Below are positions 7,807 through 16,148 of a DNA stretch of 52,587 nucleotides, piece after piece. The stretch covers positions 1-52,587 of the forward strand of contig SOJX01000053.1 in NCBI GenBank assembly GCA_004376375.1. Reading direction: 5' to 3'. Origin of the DNA: Planctomycetota bacterium (GTDB taxonomy: Bacteria > Planctomycetota > E44-bin39). The position numbers and the translations under genes are program-made. The notes beneath the pieces are model-generated. The model saw only the letters and a list, made by a program, of their open reading frames with translations. It had not been told where the DNA came from and did not search any database. Numbering within the stretch: position 1 is the stretch's first letter; the number at the start of each line of letters is the position of its first letter.

Positions 7807-8151
7807 ATGTTCTGGAAGAAAAAGAAACCGACGGCAAAACCGGGCAGGACGACCACCCTGTCGGAGGTTCTCAAGGGGGTAACTCCCGGGAGAATCCAGA
7901 GCGTGGGTTATATACAGGTAATCCCTCTTCTGAGGGACATGGTCGACGACAGGTTCGTCGAGCCCGAGGAAGCCATCGTATCAACCACCGGTTACGGATC
8001 GATGGACTTTGAGAACCCTTCGGATAAAAAAGTCCTGATAATCCCGCTGCACGCAGGCTACGTGGTGAACCTTACGGCTGAAAACTTTTTACGAAAAAAG
8101 CCCGCTCACGCGGGCTTTTTTATTTCTTCAGGCAAAACGAGCAAGGCATAG
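7807..8151 (+). pseudogene. Probably 3'-truncated ORF, ARPP-like N-terminus, 115 aa
   Basis: The ORF begins MFWKKKK at an ATG with GGAG upstream. A conserved-looking block follows (GRIQSVGYIQVIPLL, then DDRF, GYGSM, LIIPLHAGYVV). From memory this resembles the start of ARPP-type domain proteins, which are longer; I hold that identification weakly. After about residue 97 the frame runs through a strong bidirectional terminator hairpin (8100-8115), and the last 18 or so codons (KKPAHAGFFISSG...) are simply translated terminator. This suggests the 3' part was lost and the frame now ends by chance at 8149. A TTG at 7771 would add 12 residues but has no better ribosome site. It converges on the icd operon. 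Confidence 0.55.
8094..8121. terminator. Bidirectional rho-independent terminator
   Basis: A-tract, stem GCCCGC (8100-8105), loop TCAC, stem GCGGGC (8110-8115), T-tract. The A and T tracts extend the pairing to 12 bp. It serves the minus-strand citrate synthase-aconitase-icd operon and overlaps the end of the plus-strand ORF at 7807. Confidence 0.92.
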
Positions 8152-8194
8152 CTTCGCCCATGCATGGGTACGAGTAAGTATTGTGTTCCCGGAA

Positions 8195-9469
8195 CTAATA
8201 TGCGTTTTTGATGTTCTCCACGACTCCGGCGCCAAACTGTGAGCACTTCACCTCCCTGGCGCCCTTGATCTGGCGGGCGAGGTCGTATGTAACAACGCCC
8301 TGGGCGATTGTCTTGACGAGCGCTTCGACGATCATCTTTGCCGCTTCTTTCCAGCCGAGGAAGCGAAGCATTTCGACTCCGGACAGGATGAGCGAGCCCG
8401 GGTTCACCTTGTCCTGCCCGGCATACTTGGGGGCCGTACCGTGGGTAGCTTCGAACAGCGCGCACTTGTCGCCGAGGTTGCCGCCCGGAGCCATTCCCAG
8501 ACCGCCCACCTGGGCCGCAGCAGCATCGGAGAGGTAATCGCCATTCAGGTTTGGAGTCGCGATTACATCATACTCCTCGGGTCGCAGAAGTATCTGCTGA
8601 AACATCGCATCCGCAATGCGGTCCTTGATAACAATTCGTCCCCGTGGAACCCGGCCCCCAAATTTCTCTTGCAGTTCCTTTTCAGCAATTGTCTGCCCTG
8701 GAAACTCCTCCCGTGCGAGCGCGTAGCCCCAGTCGCGAAAGGCCCCCTCCGTGTATTTCATGATGTTGCCCTTATGGACGAGGGTTACACTCTTGCACCC
8801 GTTCTCCAAAGCATGCAAAACGGCCACGCGCACCAGGCGGCGGGTGCCTGACTCGCTCATGGGTTTTATCCCCACGGCACATTCAGGAGAAAGCAAAGGG
8901 CTACCGGCGTCTGTAAGCAACTTGTTAATGAGTTCAAGCAATTCCCCGGCCTCGCTCGATCCAGCCGGCCACTCCACCCCGGCGTAAACGTCCTCCGTGT
9001 TTTCCCGAAAAATGACCATGTTCATCCGTTCGGGATGCCTGAGAGGAGAAGGGATTCCGGGCAGATGGCGCACAGGACGCACGCAAGCGTAGAGATCCAG
9101 ACTCTGGCGAAGCGCCACGTTCAATGAGCGATATCCACCTCCCACCGGTGTAGTCAACGGTCCCTTGATGGCGACACCATAGCGGGCGATTTCCTTGATC
9201 GTGTCCTCCGGCAGTGGAGTCTTAAGGCCGAAAACCTTTTGTGCCTTTTCGCCGGCGGGCAGCTCGCGCCAAATGATCCGCCTCTTTCCCCCGTAGGCCT
9301 GCTCGACTGCGGCGTCAAAGACAGGCCGCGCGGCGGCCCAGATGTCCGGCCCGATGCCGTCTCCTTCAATAAAAGAGATAATCGGCATTTCCGGCACACG
9401 GGGTTCCCCGTCCGGGTTCCATTCGATTATTTTGCCGGCATGGCCTGAGGAGTTGTTGTCAACCGTCAT
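8195..9469 (-). CDS. icd: Isocitrate dehydrogenase, NADP-type, 424 aa
   Basis: Oxidatively decarboxylates isocitrate to 2-oxoglutarate in the TCA cycle. The E. coli-type homodimeric family is clear from [12 protein letters not shown] (33-44), the substrate loop [10 protein letters not shown] (Ser115, Asn117, Arg121), CVRP (Arg131) and [11 protein letters not shown] (154-164). Cofactor determinants match the NADP enzyme: [16 protein letters not shown], and the downstream VTYDLAR with Tyr and Arg in the positions that bind the 2'-phosphate. Length is close to the 416 residues of E. coli Icd. It is the last gene of a three-gene operon, 6 bp after the aconitase stop, and ends ahead of a strong terminator. 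Ser115 is the site that AceK phosphorylates in enterobacteria; no aceK is in the window. Confidence 0.96.
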   Translation of the reverse strand: MTVDNNSSGHAGKIIEWNPDGEPRVPEMPIISFIEGDGIGPDIWAAARPVFDAAVEQAYGGKRRIIWRELPAGEKAQKVFGLKTPLPEDTIKEIARYGVAIKGPLTTPVGGGYRSLNVALRQSLDLYACVRPVRHLPGIPSPLRHPERMNMVIFRENTEDVYAGVEWPAGSSEAGELLELINKLLTDAGSPLLSPECAVGIKPMSESGTRRLVRVAVLHALENGCKSVTLVHKGNIMKYTEGAFRDWGYALAREEFPGQTIAEKELQEKFGGRVPRGRIVIKDRIADAMFQQILLRPEEYDVIATPNLNGDYLSDAAAAQVGGLGMAPGGNLGDKCALFEATHGTAPKYAGQDKVNPGSLILSGVEMLRFLGWKEAAKMIVEALVKTIAQGVVTYDLARQIKGAREVKCSQFGAGVVENIKNAY

Positions 9470-9475
9470 AGCTGC

Positions 9476-11407
9476 TCAAATCTCCAGATTCTTCAGCAGG
9501 TTCAGTTTCCCGCCCGCGAGGATCACTTTGCGCTCACGGTCCGAAAGGTCAAGCGAACCCTTAAAAGTAAAACTATTTCCGGATACGGTAACACTTGTTA
9601 CGCTACTTTCGGCAAGGGCTTTATGGATACCGGTAATTACGATATCCTGCCGCGCTTCCAGTTTATCATATACTTCCCGTGAAATTATTACCGGCAGGAC
9701 GCCGAAGTTTATCAGGTTTGCCCTGTGCAGCCTCGCGAAAGACATCGCCAGCACGACACGTACCCCAAGGTATCGCGGGGCGAGAGCGGCGTGCTCACGG
9801 CTCGAACCCTGGCCGTAATTGTGCCCGCCTGCAATTGCGATATCACCTGACTCCCCGGCGCGTCGCGCGAAGTCTGGCGCCTTCAGGGCAAAAGTATGTT
9901 TCGAGATTGCAGGCAGATTGGAGCGAAGCGGCAGAACCTTCGCGCCACCCGGAAGAATGTCATCGGTAGTAACGTTGTCACCGAGTTTAAGAAGAATGTT
10001 AACGTTCAGCTCATCCGGTACCGGGTCAAGTTCCGGGAGAGGTTTGATATTTGGTCCCATCCGGACTGTAACGGCCTCACCATTTTCAGGGGGTTTTATT
10101 ATCATCGAGTCATCCGGAACGATTTGATCCGGATCTTTAATCTCCGGCCGGTTACCCGTCTCACGGGGATTGGTCAAACGGCCGCTAAGCGCTGCAACCA
10201 CCGCGATTTCCGGCCCCGACAGATACACCTGCGCATCTGCAGTTCCACTGCGGCCGGGGAAGTTCCTATTAAAGGTCCTGATGCTGACACCGCCCGTCGG
10301 CGGCGCATGCCCCATCCCGATGCATGGCCCGCAGGCGTTCTCGAGCACCCTTGCCCCGGATTCAATTAAATCGGCAAGGCTTCCGTCGCGGGCAAGCATT
10401 GACATGACCTGTCTCGAACCGGGTGCGATTATCAGGCTGACTTCGGGGTGGACTTTTTTTCCTCTGAGCAGCGTTGCCGCCAGTTTCAGGTCGCGATACG
10501 AGGAATTCGTACAGCTTCCAATCGCTACCTGGTCGACTTTCAAGCCGGCAATCTCACAGACAGGTTTCACCGCATCCGGGCTTGACGGACATGCCACGAG
10601 CGGCTCGAGCGTGGAAAGATCAACTTCGATTACTTCCTCATACCCGGCATTTCGGCCCGCGGAGATGGGAATCCAATCATCTTCACGCTGCTGAGATTCC
10701 AGGAACGCCCTGGTCATTTCGTCGGAAGGGAAAATCGAAGTCCATGCTCCGAGTTCAGCGCCCATGTTTGTAATCGTTGCCCGCTCGGTTACTCCCAGGT
10801 TTTTCAGGCCCGGGCCTCCGTACTCCATGATCTTTCCGACGCCGCCTGTGACGGTCAGTTTCCGCAGCAGGTGAAGTATCACATCTTTCGCGCCGACCCA
10901 TTCCGGCAACTCTCCGACGAGTTGGACCGATACAATACCCGGCGCCTTCATATAGAAAGGAGCGCCGGCCATTGCAGTTGCCACATCCATCCCGCCTGCA
11001 CCTATTGCGAGCATTCCCAAGCCACCGCAAGTAGGAGTATGGCTGTCAGAACCCAGCAGTGTCCTGCCGGGAATTCCAAAACGCTCGAGGTGAATCTGGT
11101 GAGAAATACCGTTCCCCGGACGGGAAAAAGCTGCGCCATAACGTGCTGCCGCGGTCTGTAAAAACCTGTGGTCGTCTGCGTTCTCGCTCCCGGTCTGAAG
11201 CGTATTATGGTCTACGTAAGAAACGGAGAGATCTGTTTCGACACAATCCATTCCTAACGACATGAATTCCAGGTAGACGAGCGTACCTGTGGCATCCTGT
11301 GTGAGGGTCTGGTCGATACGGATACCTATTTCCCCGCCCGGGGTCAGCTCGCCTTCTGCGAGATGCTCGGCCAGTATCTGCCCCGCGATGGAATCAGCGT
11401 ATGCCAT
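9476..11407 (-). CDS. acnA: Aconitate hydratase, 643 aa
   Basis: Isomerises citrate to isocitrate through cis-aconitate with a [4Fe-4S] cluster. The three cluster cysteines are visible: Cys299 in IGSCTNSSYRD, and Cys359 and Cys362 in ACGPCIGMG. Other family motifs are VYLEF, SYVDHN (63-68), GSDSHTPTCGGLG (119-131) and, in the C-terminal swivelling domain, GQGSSREHAALAPRYLG. At 643 residues it belongs to the shorter bacterial/mitochondrial-like group rather than the roughly 890-residue AcnA/IRP group, so the symbol is used loosely. It lies between citrate synthase (14 bp upstream) and isocitrate dehydrogenase (6 bp downstream), and is almost certainly cotranscribed with both. Confidence 0.95.
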   Translation of the reverse strand: MAYADSIAGQILAEHLAEGELTPGGEIGIRIDQTLTQDATGTLVYLEFMSLGMDCVETDLSVSYVDHNTLQTGSENADDHRFLQTAAARYGAAFSRPGNGISHQIHLERFGIPGRTLLGSDSHTPTCGGLGMLAIGAGGMDVATAMAGAPFYMKAPGIVSVQLVGELPEWVGAKDVILHLLRKLTVTGGVGKIMEYGGPGLKNLGVTERATITNMGAELGAWTSIFPSDEMTRAFLESQQREDDWIPISAGRNAGYEEVIEVDLSTLEPLVACPSSPDAVKPVCEIAGLKVDQVAIGSCTNSSYRDLKLAATLLRGKKVHPEVSLIIAPGSRQVMSMLARDGSLADLIESGARVLENACGPCIGMGHAPPTGGVSIRTFNRNFPGRSGTADAQVYLSGPEIAVVAALSGRLTNPRETGNRPEIKDPDQIVPDDSMIIKPPENGEAVTVRMGPNIKPLPELDPVPDELNVNILLKLGDNVTTDDILPGGAKVLPLRSNLPAISKHTFALKAPDFARRAGESGDIAIAGGHNYGQGSSREHAALAPRYLGVRVVLAMSFARLHRANLINFGVLPVIISREVYDKLEARQDIVITGIHKALAESSVTSVTVSGNSFTFKGSLDLSDRERKVILAGGKLNLLKNLEI

Positions 11408-11421
11408 TTATTTCCCGGTTA

Positions 11422-12624
11422 TCAGCGGTCTTTGATCTGAATGTAAGGCCGGTTGTGGTCGCCCATGTAAAGGAGCTTGGGGCGAAACAGCCGGTTGGCG
11501 CTGACCTGCTCGAGCCAGTGGGCACACCATCCCGCGACCCTTGACATGGCAAATATCGCCGTGAACAGGTCGCTCGCAATACCGAGCGCTTCCATCACAA
11601 TGCCGGAGTAAAAATCAACATTCGGGTATAGATCTTTCTTGTTCAGCTTTTCCGTCACGACCTCTTCAAGCCGCAGAGCAATATTATAAAGTCTCTTTAC
11701 TTCTTCCCCGGAACACTGCTCTATCAGATCAGGCAGTATGCCTTGCAGGATGGTGGCACGCGGGTCTTTTACCTTGTAAACCCTGTGGCCGATACCCATG
11801 ATCTTCTTTTTGATTGAAAGCCGCTCCTCCACGAACGCTTCCACGTTTTCCGGGTCGCCGATTGAATACAGCATCCTCACGACACGCTCATTCGCACCGC
11901 CGTGCAGGAACCCGCTCAGCGCTCCGACCGCTCCGGATATCGAGGAATAGATGCTGGCATTCGTCGACCCGATAACCCGGGCTGTAAACGTGGAGTTGTT
12001 CATTCCATGCTCGGCGTGCAGGATCAGGAGAAGGTCCATCGCTTTAATGGCACACTCATGCGGAGGTTCCCCCGTCAGCATGAAAAGAAAATTCTCGGCA
12101 TGCGAATATTTCGACACGGGTGGAAGCGCTTGCTCGCCGTGCCTGTGTCTTTCGATCGCTGCGACCATTGTAGATGCCTTGGATATCAGGGAAACCGCAC
12201 GCCTCAGGTTATGATGCGGGTTTGAGATATCGTCCGCGTAATAATCATCTCCCTGCAGAAGAGCGATGAGCGCCTGCATGGCTATAAGTGGATGAATCCC
12301 GGCCGGAAAACCTTCAATCGGATTAAGAACGGGCGCGGGCAGACGTCTGAGTTTCTGCGAAAGAATATTCAACTGGTTCAATTCTCTCTCAACCGGAAGG
12401 TGGTTGTACAAAAGCAGGTAAATAGTTTCCTCGAAAGAACTGTGTTCGGCAAGGTTTTTTACATCGATACCCCTGTATTCCAGCTTGCCTGCCTGCCCAT
12501 CCACATGACAGATTGACGAACGGCAAGCCTGTACACCTTCCAGACCGGGCCTGTAACTGGGATCGTCCGAAATCGTGGGGATGGCCATCTTGGTAGTATG
12601 GTGTTTTGAACGAGTTGGATCCAT
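11422..12624 (-). CDS. gltA: Citrate synthase, 400 aa
   Basis: Condenses oxaloacetate with acetyl-CoA, the entry step of the TCA cycle. The catalytic triad is visible as His241 in GFLHGGANE, His280 in GIGHRVYK and Asp337 in NVDFYSG; HAEHGMNNSTFTAR (203-216) is also diagnostic. An N-terminal GLEGVQACRSSICHVDGQAGKLEYRG block is typical of the shorter bacterial type I synthases. ATG at 12624 has AGGAGG five bases upstream. It leads the gltA-acn-icd operon, which carries the first three TCA reactions in order. A sigma70-like promoter lies at 12798-12826, giving a leader of about 165 nt. Confidence 0.95.
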   Translation of the reverse strand: MDPTRSKHHTTKMAIPTISDDPSYRPGLEGVQACRSSICHVDGQAGKLEYRGIDVKNLAEHSSFEETIYLLLYNHLPVERELNQLNILSQKLRRLPAPVLNPIEGFPAGIHPLIAMQALIALLQGDDYYADDISNPHHNLRRAVSLISKASTMVAAIERHRHGEQALPPVSKYSHAENFLFMLTGEPPHECAIKAMDLLLILHAEHGMNNSTFTARVIGSTNASIYSSISGAVGALSGFLHGGANERVVRMLYSIGDPENVEAFVEERLSIKKKIMGIGHRVYKVKDPRATILQGILPDLIEQCSGEEVKRLYNIALRLEEVVTEKLNKKDLYPNVDFYSGIVMEALGIASDLFTAIFAMSRVAGWCAHWLEQVSANRLFRPKLLYMGDHNRPYIQIKDR

Positions 12625-12797
12625 TATTACCTCCTGCCTTGCTATCTGAAATCAGCCGAGACTACCCCTTATCTGAGTTTATGCTTTTTACCGCTTTATT
12701 CTAACCCTGTAAGGGAATTAATCTAAACGAGTGTGAGGAAAACGTCTTCGCAGTTTAGATGGCACTTTCAAGTAGTGCTTATTACAACATAAACGTT

Positions 12798-12826
12798 ATT
12801 CTACTGCAAGAAGAGCAAAATGTCAA
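12798..12826 (-). promoter_or_regulatory. Sigma70-like promoter of gltA-acn-icd
   Basis: On the minus strand: TTGACA (12826-12821), a 17-bp spacer, then TAGAAT (12803-12798). The -35 is a perfect consensus. Transcription would start near 12791, leaving a leader of about 165 nt in which I see no known riboswitch. Confidence 0.75.
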
Positions 12827-12848
12827 CTATTCTTGTATACCGTCGATG

Positions 12849-13679
12849 CTACTGGAGCGGGAAGGTGGAGGCCAGGTTAATCAATGTCCGGAGCGCCTGG
12901 TAGGCCTCGGTGTAATCGGCCGCCTTGCAGGCAAGGCCTTTGGGGGAAATGCGCTCCACCCGCGGCATCGAGCCGGCCGCGTCCGCGTGACCGGTGCGGA
13001 CGAAATCTATTTCGAGATGCACTTCACCTTCGATTCTATACGGCTTCATATTTCCCTTATTCGCGACAGCTTCTGCGGCGCCCGATTTAATCAGCTCGCA
13101 GGAAACTTCCGGGTGCAGGCTTTCGGCCGCGATCATTCCTATACCACGCTTGGTTTCAACGGTGATTATTCCGGGTATCAGTTCCTGCGCTTCCTCGCAC
13201 AGGGCGCGATCACCGCTTGCGAATATCACGGGCACGCCGAAGACGCCGGCCATCGCCGCGTTCAGGCCGAACTCGCCGATGGGGTTTCCGTTCAACCGGA
13301 TTTCGTAAATCGACCTGCCGCTGAAACTGTGGTTGAGGGTGCCGTGAAGCGTGTTGCGCATCGAATGGTAGCCGACGAACATGGCGGCTGCAAACGATTC
13401 GTCGACCCCTTCCATCATCGAGAGCGGGCGCTGAGTTCCCTGGATAAGTTTGACTTTTTTCGGCAAATCTTCATGAATCAAATTGGTTGAGTTGGCATGG
13501 CTGTCCGCGACAACCACCTCCCCGGCGCCTGATTCGAGCGCCGCGTTTGCGGCAGCCGCGACTTCGTTCGTCATGCGCCTGCGCATGACCTCGTAGTCAC
13601 GCGAGCCTTTCTCGGTCGAGTGCTCCCACGAGACGACTCCGGTAACGCCTTCGATATCGGACGAGATGTATATTTTCAT
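12849..13679 (-). CDS. dppA: M55 family D-aminopeptidase (DppA-like), 276 aa
   Basis: This is a zinc peptidase of the M55/DppA family, which releases N-terminal D-amino acids from short peptides and is linked to use of cell-wall-derived peptides. Metal-ligand motifs are visible: MKIYISSDIEG (Asp8, Glu10), VVADSHANS, FVGYHSM and IGEFGLNA. Length matches the 274-residue B. subtilis enzyme. I chose ATG at 13679, which has GGAG seven bases upstream and starts with the conserved strand; the frame is open 12 codons further but without a better start. The gene appears monocistronic. In E. coli dppA denotes a different protein (dipeptide-binding), so the symbol follows the Bacillus usage. Confidence 0.9.
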   Translation of the reverse strand: MKIYISSDIEGVTGVVSWEHSTEKGSRDYEVMRRRMTNEVAAAANAALESGAGEVVVADSHANSTNLIHEDLPKKVKLIQGTQRPLSMMEGVDESFAAAMFVGYHSMRNTLHGTLNHSFSGRSIYEIRLNGNPIGEFGLNAAMAGVFGVPVIFASGDRALCEEAQELIPGIITVETKRGIGMIAAESLHPEVSCELIKSGAAEAVANKGNMKPYRIEGEVHLEIDFVRTGHADAAGSMPRVERISPKGLACKAADYTEAYQALRTLINLASTFPLQ

Positions 13680-13715
13680 GGTTTGCTCCGCGAAAAGGTC
13701 AAAGGGAATAATCAC

Positions 13716-13842
13716 GCGCCACAGGGTGGCGCGGCTAAATAAGAAATCTGGATTCCCGCCTGCGCGGGAATGACGGCAAAAGAAGTACCGAGTATCGAGT
13801 ACCGGGTAACGAGGAAAAAACGCGCCACAGGGTGGCGGCGCT
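13716..13842. repeat. Palindrome / heptad cluster
   Basis: A GCGCCAC-AGG-GTGGCGC hairpin occurs twice, near 13717 and 13827. Between them sit a CCCGCCTGCGCGGG palindrome (13756-13769), of a type widespread in bacterial intergenic DNA, and a short CGAGTAT/CGAGTAC heptad run (13786-13812). Both hairpins could act as terminators for the minus-strand gene ending at 13845. Confidence 0.8.
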
Positions 13843-13844
13843 AA

Positions 13845-14393
13845 CTACTTGTAATCCGGGTCCTGTTCGACCAGTTTTTTGATTTTTTCGAGCTGGGCGG
13901 GGTCGAGGAACCGGCGCAGGCGGGCGCGGGCATCTGCTTCGACTTTTTTTCTTGCCTCGTCAAAAACGGCGGGGTCGTTTTCCTCTACGGCCTTTTTCGC
14001 CGCAAGGTCCATTTCAATGCTCGACTCCAGTATCACCTGCCGCAGAAGGCGCTTCTGACTGAACGACAGCTTTAGCCGTTTCTCGACGCCCGGCAGCTCG
14101 CGAAGGACGCGAACCTCGGCAGAAGTCAGTTTTCTTATCTGCTCATCGAGTTCAGGGCTTGTTTCGACCGGTTTATCTTCCCCGGGAGCCGCAGCCTTCT
14201 TCTCCGGCTCCTTTTCCTGCGGTATATCGCCTGTTTCGGCGACCGGTGCACCGCTTGGCGGCGCCGCCGGCGCCCGCGGACGCTCGGGAGGGTCTACCGT
14301 ATACTCCGCGGTCATGCTGCTCCAGACCATCGCCATAACACCCGCTATGACGAGGACGGCAAGCACAATCTGTACGGCTCTTTCCCATCCCAT
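13845..14393 (-). CDS. Single-pass membrane protein with Pro/Ala linker and helical tail, 182 aa
   Basis: Unknown function. From the chosen ATG at 14393 the protein starts MGWERAVQ and has one transmembrane helix at about residues 7-25. A low-complexity Pro/Ala/Glu/Lys linker follows (about 35-75). The rest is a highly charged helical domain (SAEVRVLRELPGVEKRLKLSF... to the C-terminus). The topology suggests a periplasmic helical domain tethered to the inner membrane. The frame is open for 22 more codons upstream, but the membrane segment follows naturally from 14393. It is divergent from the MarR gene, so both may respond to the operator-like region at 14523. I recognise no family. Confidence 0.65.
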   Translation of the reverse strand: MGWERAVQIVLAVLVIAGVMAMVWSSMTAEYTVDPPERPRAPAAPPSGAPVAETGDIPQEKEPEKKAAAPGEDKPVETSPELDEQIRKLTSAEVRVLRELPGVEKRLKLSFSQKRLLRQVILESSIEMDLAAKKAVEENDPAVFDEARKKVEADARARLRRFLDPAQLEKIKKLVEQDPDYK

Positions 14394-14522
14394 GATATTA
14401 ATGTTAAGGCACGACATATGAAAAGTCAATGCGAATTTCAGCCGCTCACGAATCGGCATTTTCGCAAATGAATAACGGCTATATCGCGCAGCCTGCAGGA
14501 GAGATAATTTCTTTATTTTATT

Positions 14523-14567
14523 GTTGACTACTCAACATTTATGGGTTATAATTGAGGTGTAATCAAC
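14523..14567 (+). promoter_or_regulatory. Sigma70 promoter with MarR-type operator
   Basis: TTGACT (14524-14529), a 17-bp spacer, and a perfect TATAAT (14547-14552) precede the MarR gene. The -35 is embedded in a perfect dyad, GTTGACTACTCAAC (14523-14536: GTTGA and TCAAC around 4 bp). A second dyad TTGA-N7-TCAA starts just past the -10. MarR proteins typically bind such dyads and repress themselves, so autoregulation is likely; this is inference. Confidence 0.78.
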
Positions 14568-14580
14568 AGAAGGAGGACGG

Positions 14581-15045
14581 ATGAAGCCCTCAAACGAATC
14601 AGACCTGCCTGTCGCATTCGAGAACAAGGCCCACGAGGCTATTGTGAGCGTCTGGTGGACCGGGGAGCAGCTGAAAAAGCTTTTCAGGAAGCTTCTGCGC
14701 TCATACATCCGCTCCGAGTCCCAGTTCAACCTGCTCATGGTGCTCAAGGACACGGGGCGCCCGATGACGCAGATGGAGCTCAGCAAAACGCTTCTCGTGG
14801 ACAGGTCCAATATCACGGGGCTGATCGACGGCCTTCAGAAGCAGGACCTCATCAGGCGCAACAGGGTAAAAGGCGACCGGCGGAGCTACCATATCACGCT
14901 TACCGCCGGGGGAAACAGGCTCACGCAGAAGATGGAAAAGATATACATGCGGAAGGTCAAGGAGATTACGGCCGGGTTCAGCGCAAGGGAGAGCGCCGAC
15001 CTCGCCCGGCTGACAAATAAACTTCGCATGGGGCTCGGAACGTAA
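14581..15045 (+). CDS. MarR-family transcriptional regulator, 154 aa
   Basis: Winged-helix dimeric repressor of the MarR/SlyA family. The sequence has N-terminal dimerisation helices (1-50), helix-turn-helix DRPMTQMELSK-like region around 60-85 (TQMELSKTLLVDRSNITGLIDGL), then the wing (VKGDRRSYHITLTAGG) with the DRR motif characteristic of the family, and a C-terminal dimer helix. AGGAGG lies five bases before the ATG at 14581. It is followed by a 28-codon membrane peptide and an alpha/beta hydrolase, which may form its regulon. The ligand is unknown. A self-operator is visible just upstream. Confidence 0.92.
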   Translation: MKPSNESDLPVAFENKAHEAIVSVWWTGEQLKKLFRKLLRSYIRSESQFNLLMVLKDTGRPMTQMELSKTLLVDRSNITGLIDGLQKQDLIRRNRVKGDRRSYHITLTAGGNRLTQKMEKIYMRKVKEITAGFSARESADLARLTNKLRMGLGT

Positions 15046-15069
15046 CGAATTACAGGAAAGGATTCCGTC

Positions 15070-15156
15070 ATGATACTGATAACCTGGCTGATCTCGCTGG
15101 TGATGCTGCTTATCTATCTTGCATGCGGCAAGGGCTGCGATATTTTCGGCGCTTAA
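15070..15156 (+). CDS. Small membrane peptide, 28 aa
   Basis: A short ORF starts at ATG 15070 with AGGAAAGG upstream (15053-15060). It encodes one hydrophobic helix (ILITWLISLVMLLIYLA) ending in CGKGCDIFGA. It has two cysteines separated by three residues just after the membrane segment. It sits between the MarR gene (25 bp) and the hydrolase gene (23 bp), consistent with an operon. Too short for conventional annotation. Its function is unknown, and expression is supported only by the ribosome site and spacing. Confidence 0.5.
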   Translation: MILITWLISLVMLLIYLACGKGCDIFGA

Positions 15157-15179
15157 AATCCACTTAATAAAGGACAGAC

Positions 15180-16070
15180 ATGGAAACCAAAACCAGATAC
15201 CGGCTGTTGAAACGGATTCCCTGGTTCGTGATTCCGTTTCTTCTGGCAATCCTGGGGAGCAGAACAATGGGCTGCGCAGACCGGCTTTTCTTTTACCCGG
15301 ACAGGGAAATCCACCTGAAGAAGGAAGCCCTCCCCTTTCCGGTTCGCGACGTCTTCTTTGAGAGCACGGACGGCACGAAGCTCCACGCCTGGTTCTGCAG
15401 CGCGAAAACGGAAAAGGTGAAAGGCGTTATTTTCTACTGCCACGGCAACGCGCAGAACCTGTCCACCCACGTCAGGTTCATCGAATGGCTGCCGCGTGCG
15501 GGCTACCACGTTTTCATCTGGGACTACCGCGGTTACGGCCTGTCCGAGGGCACGCCCACGAAACGCGGTTTGCGAAAAGATACCGAGGCCGCTCTCGAAA
15601 CTTTCCTCAACCTGCCGGAGGTGAAGGAAAGCGGGCTTCCTCGCATCGCGCTCGGCCAGTCGCTCGGCAGCGCATACGCGAGCTGGATCGCGGCCGAGCG
15701 GCCAGACGCTTTCGATGCCGTCGTCCTGGAAGGGGCGTTCTCGCGCCACAGGGGGATCGGGGCCGCGATGCTCAAGCGGAACTGCTGCACCTATATTTTC
15801 GCGTGGCCGGTTGCGTGGCTGCTCGTCAGCACGAGCCAGGACCCCGTGGACAATGTAAGAGGAATAAAAGTTCCCCTGCTTGTCGTACACGGGAAGAGCG
15901 ATCCGATTATTCCCTACAGGATGGGCGAGGAAGTCTTCAGTGCCGCGAACGAGCCGAAGGAATTCATTTCCCACCCCGGCGGTCACCTCTGCTATCCGTA
16001 CGAGGAGGAAAAGGAGCGCGTCCGCAAAGGCATGCTGGATTTTCTCGACAGGCATTCCGGAAGCAGGTAG
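15180..16070 (+). CDS. Alpha/beta hydrolase (Bem46/YfhR-like), membrane-anchored, 296 aa
   Basis: Serine hydrolase of the alpha/beta fold. An N-terminal hydrophobic segment (about 14-32, ending near TMGC) anchors or exports it. The oxyanion-hole motif is YCHGNAQN (87-93). The nucleophile elbow is GQSLGS with Ser161. The acid is probably Asp241 in HGKSDPIIPY, and the base is His269 in PGGHLCYP. WDYRGYGLSEG (114-124) is typical of the Bem46/YfhR subgroup of membrane-linked hydrolases. The substrate is unknown. It follows the MarR regulator and the 28-residue membrane peptide in the same direction and is likely part of that operon. Confidence 0.88.
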   Translation: METKTRYRLLKRIPWFVIPFLLAILGSRTMGCADRLFFYPDREIHLKKEALPFPVRDVFFESTDGTKLHAWFCSAKTEKVKGVIFYCHGNAQNLSTHVRFIEWLPRAGYHVFIWDYRGYGLSEGTPTKRGLRKDTEAALETFLNLPEVKESGLPRIALGQSLGSAYASWIAAERPDAFDAVVLEGAFSRHRGIGAAMLKRNCCTYIFAWPVAWLLVSTSQDPVDNVRGIKVPLLVVHGKSDPIIPYRMGEEVFSAANEPKEFISHPGGHLCYPYEEEKERVRKGMLDFLDRHSGSR

Positions 16071-16078
16071 ATCTACTG

Positions 16079-16106
16079 TTTGATTTTCTTCAAAGGATAG
16101 TATAAA
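16079..16106 (+). promoter_or_regulatory. Probable promoter of the clostripain-like gene
   Basis: TTTGAT (16079-16084), a 16-bp spacer, TATAAA (16101-16106). The -10 abuts an in-frame ATG at 16107, which argues that translation really starts at the GTG at 16149. Confidence 0.45.
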
Positions 16107-16148
16107 ATGTTCCAGGTAATAATTGTTATATTATTGAGGAGTAAAAAA

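Noticed and set aside
12759..13490. 243-codon plus-strand frame opposite the M55 aminopeptidase
   Set aside because: The metal-binding motifs and ribosome site support the minus-strand gene only.
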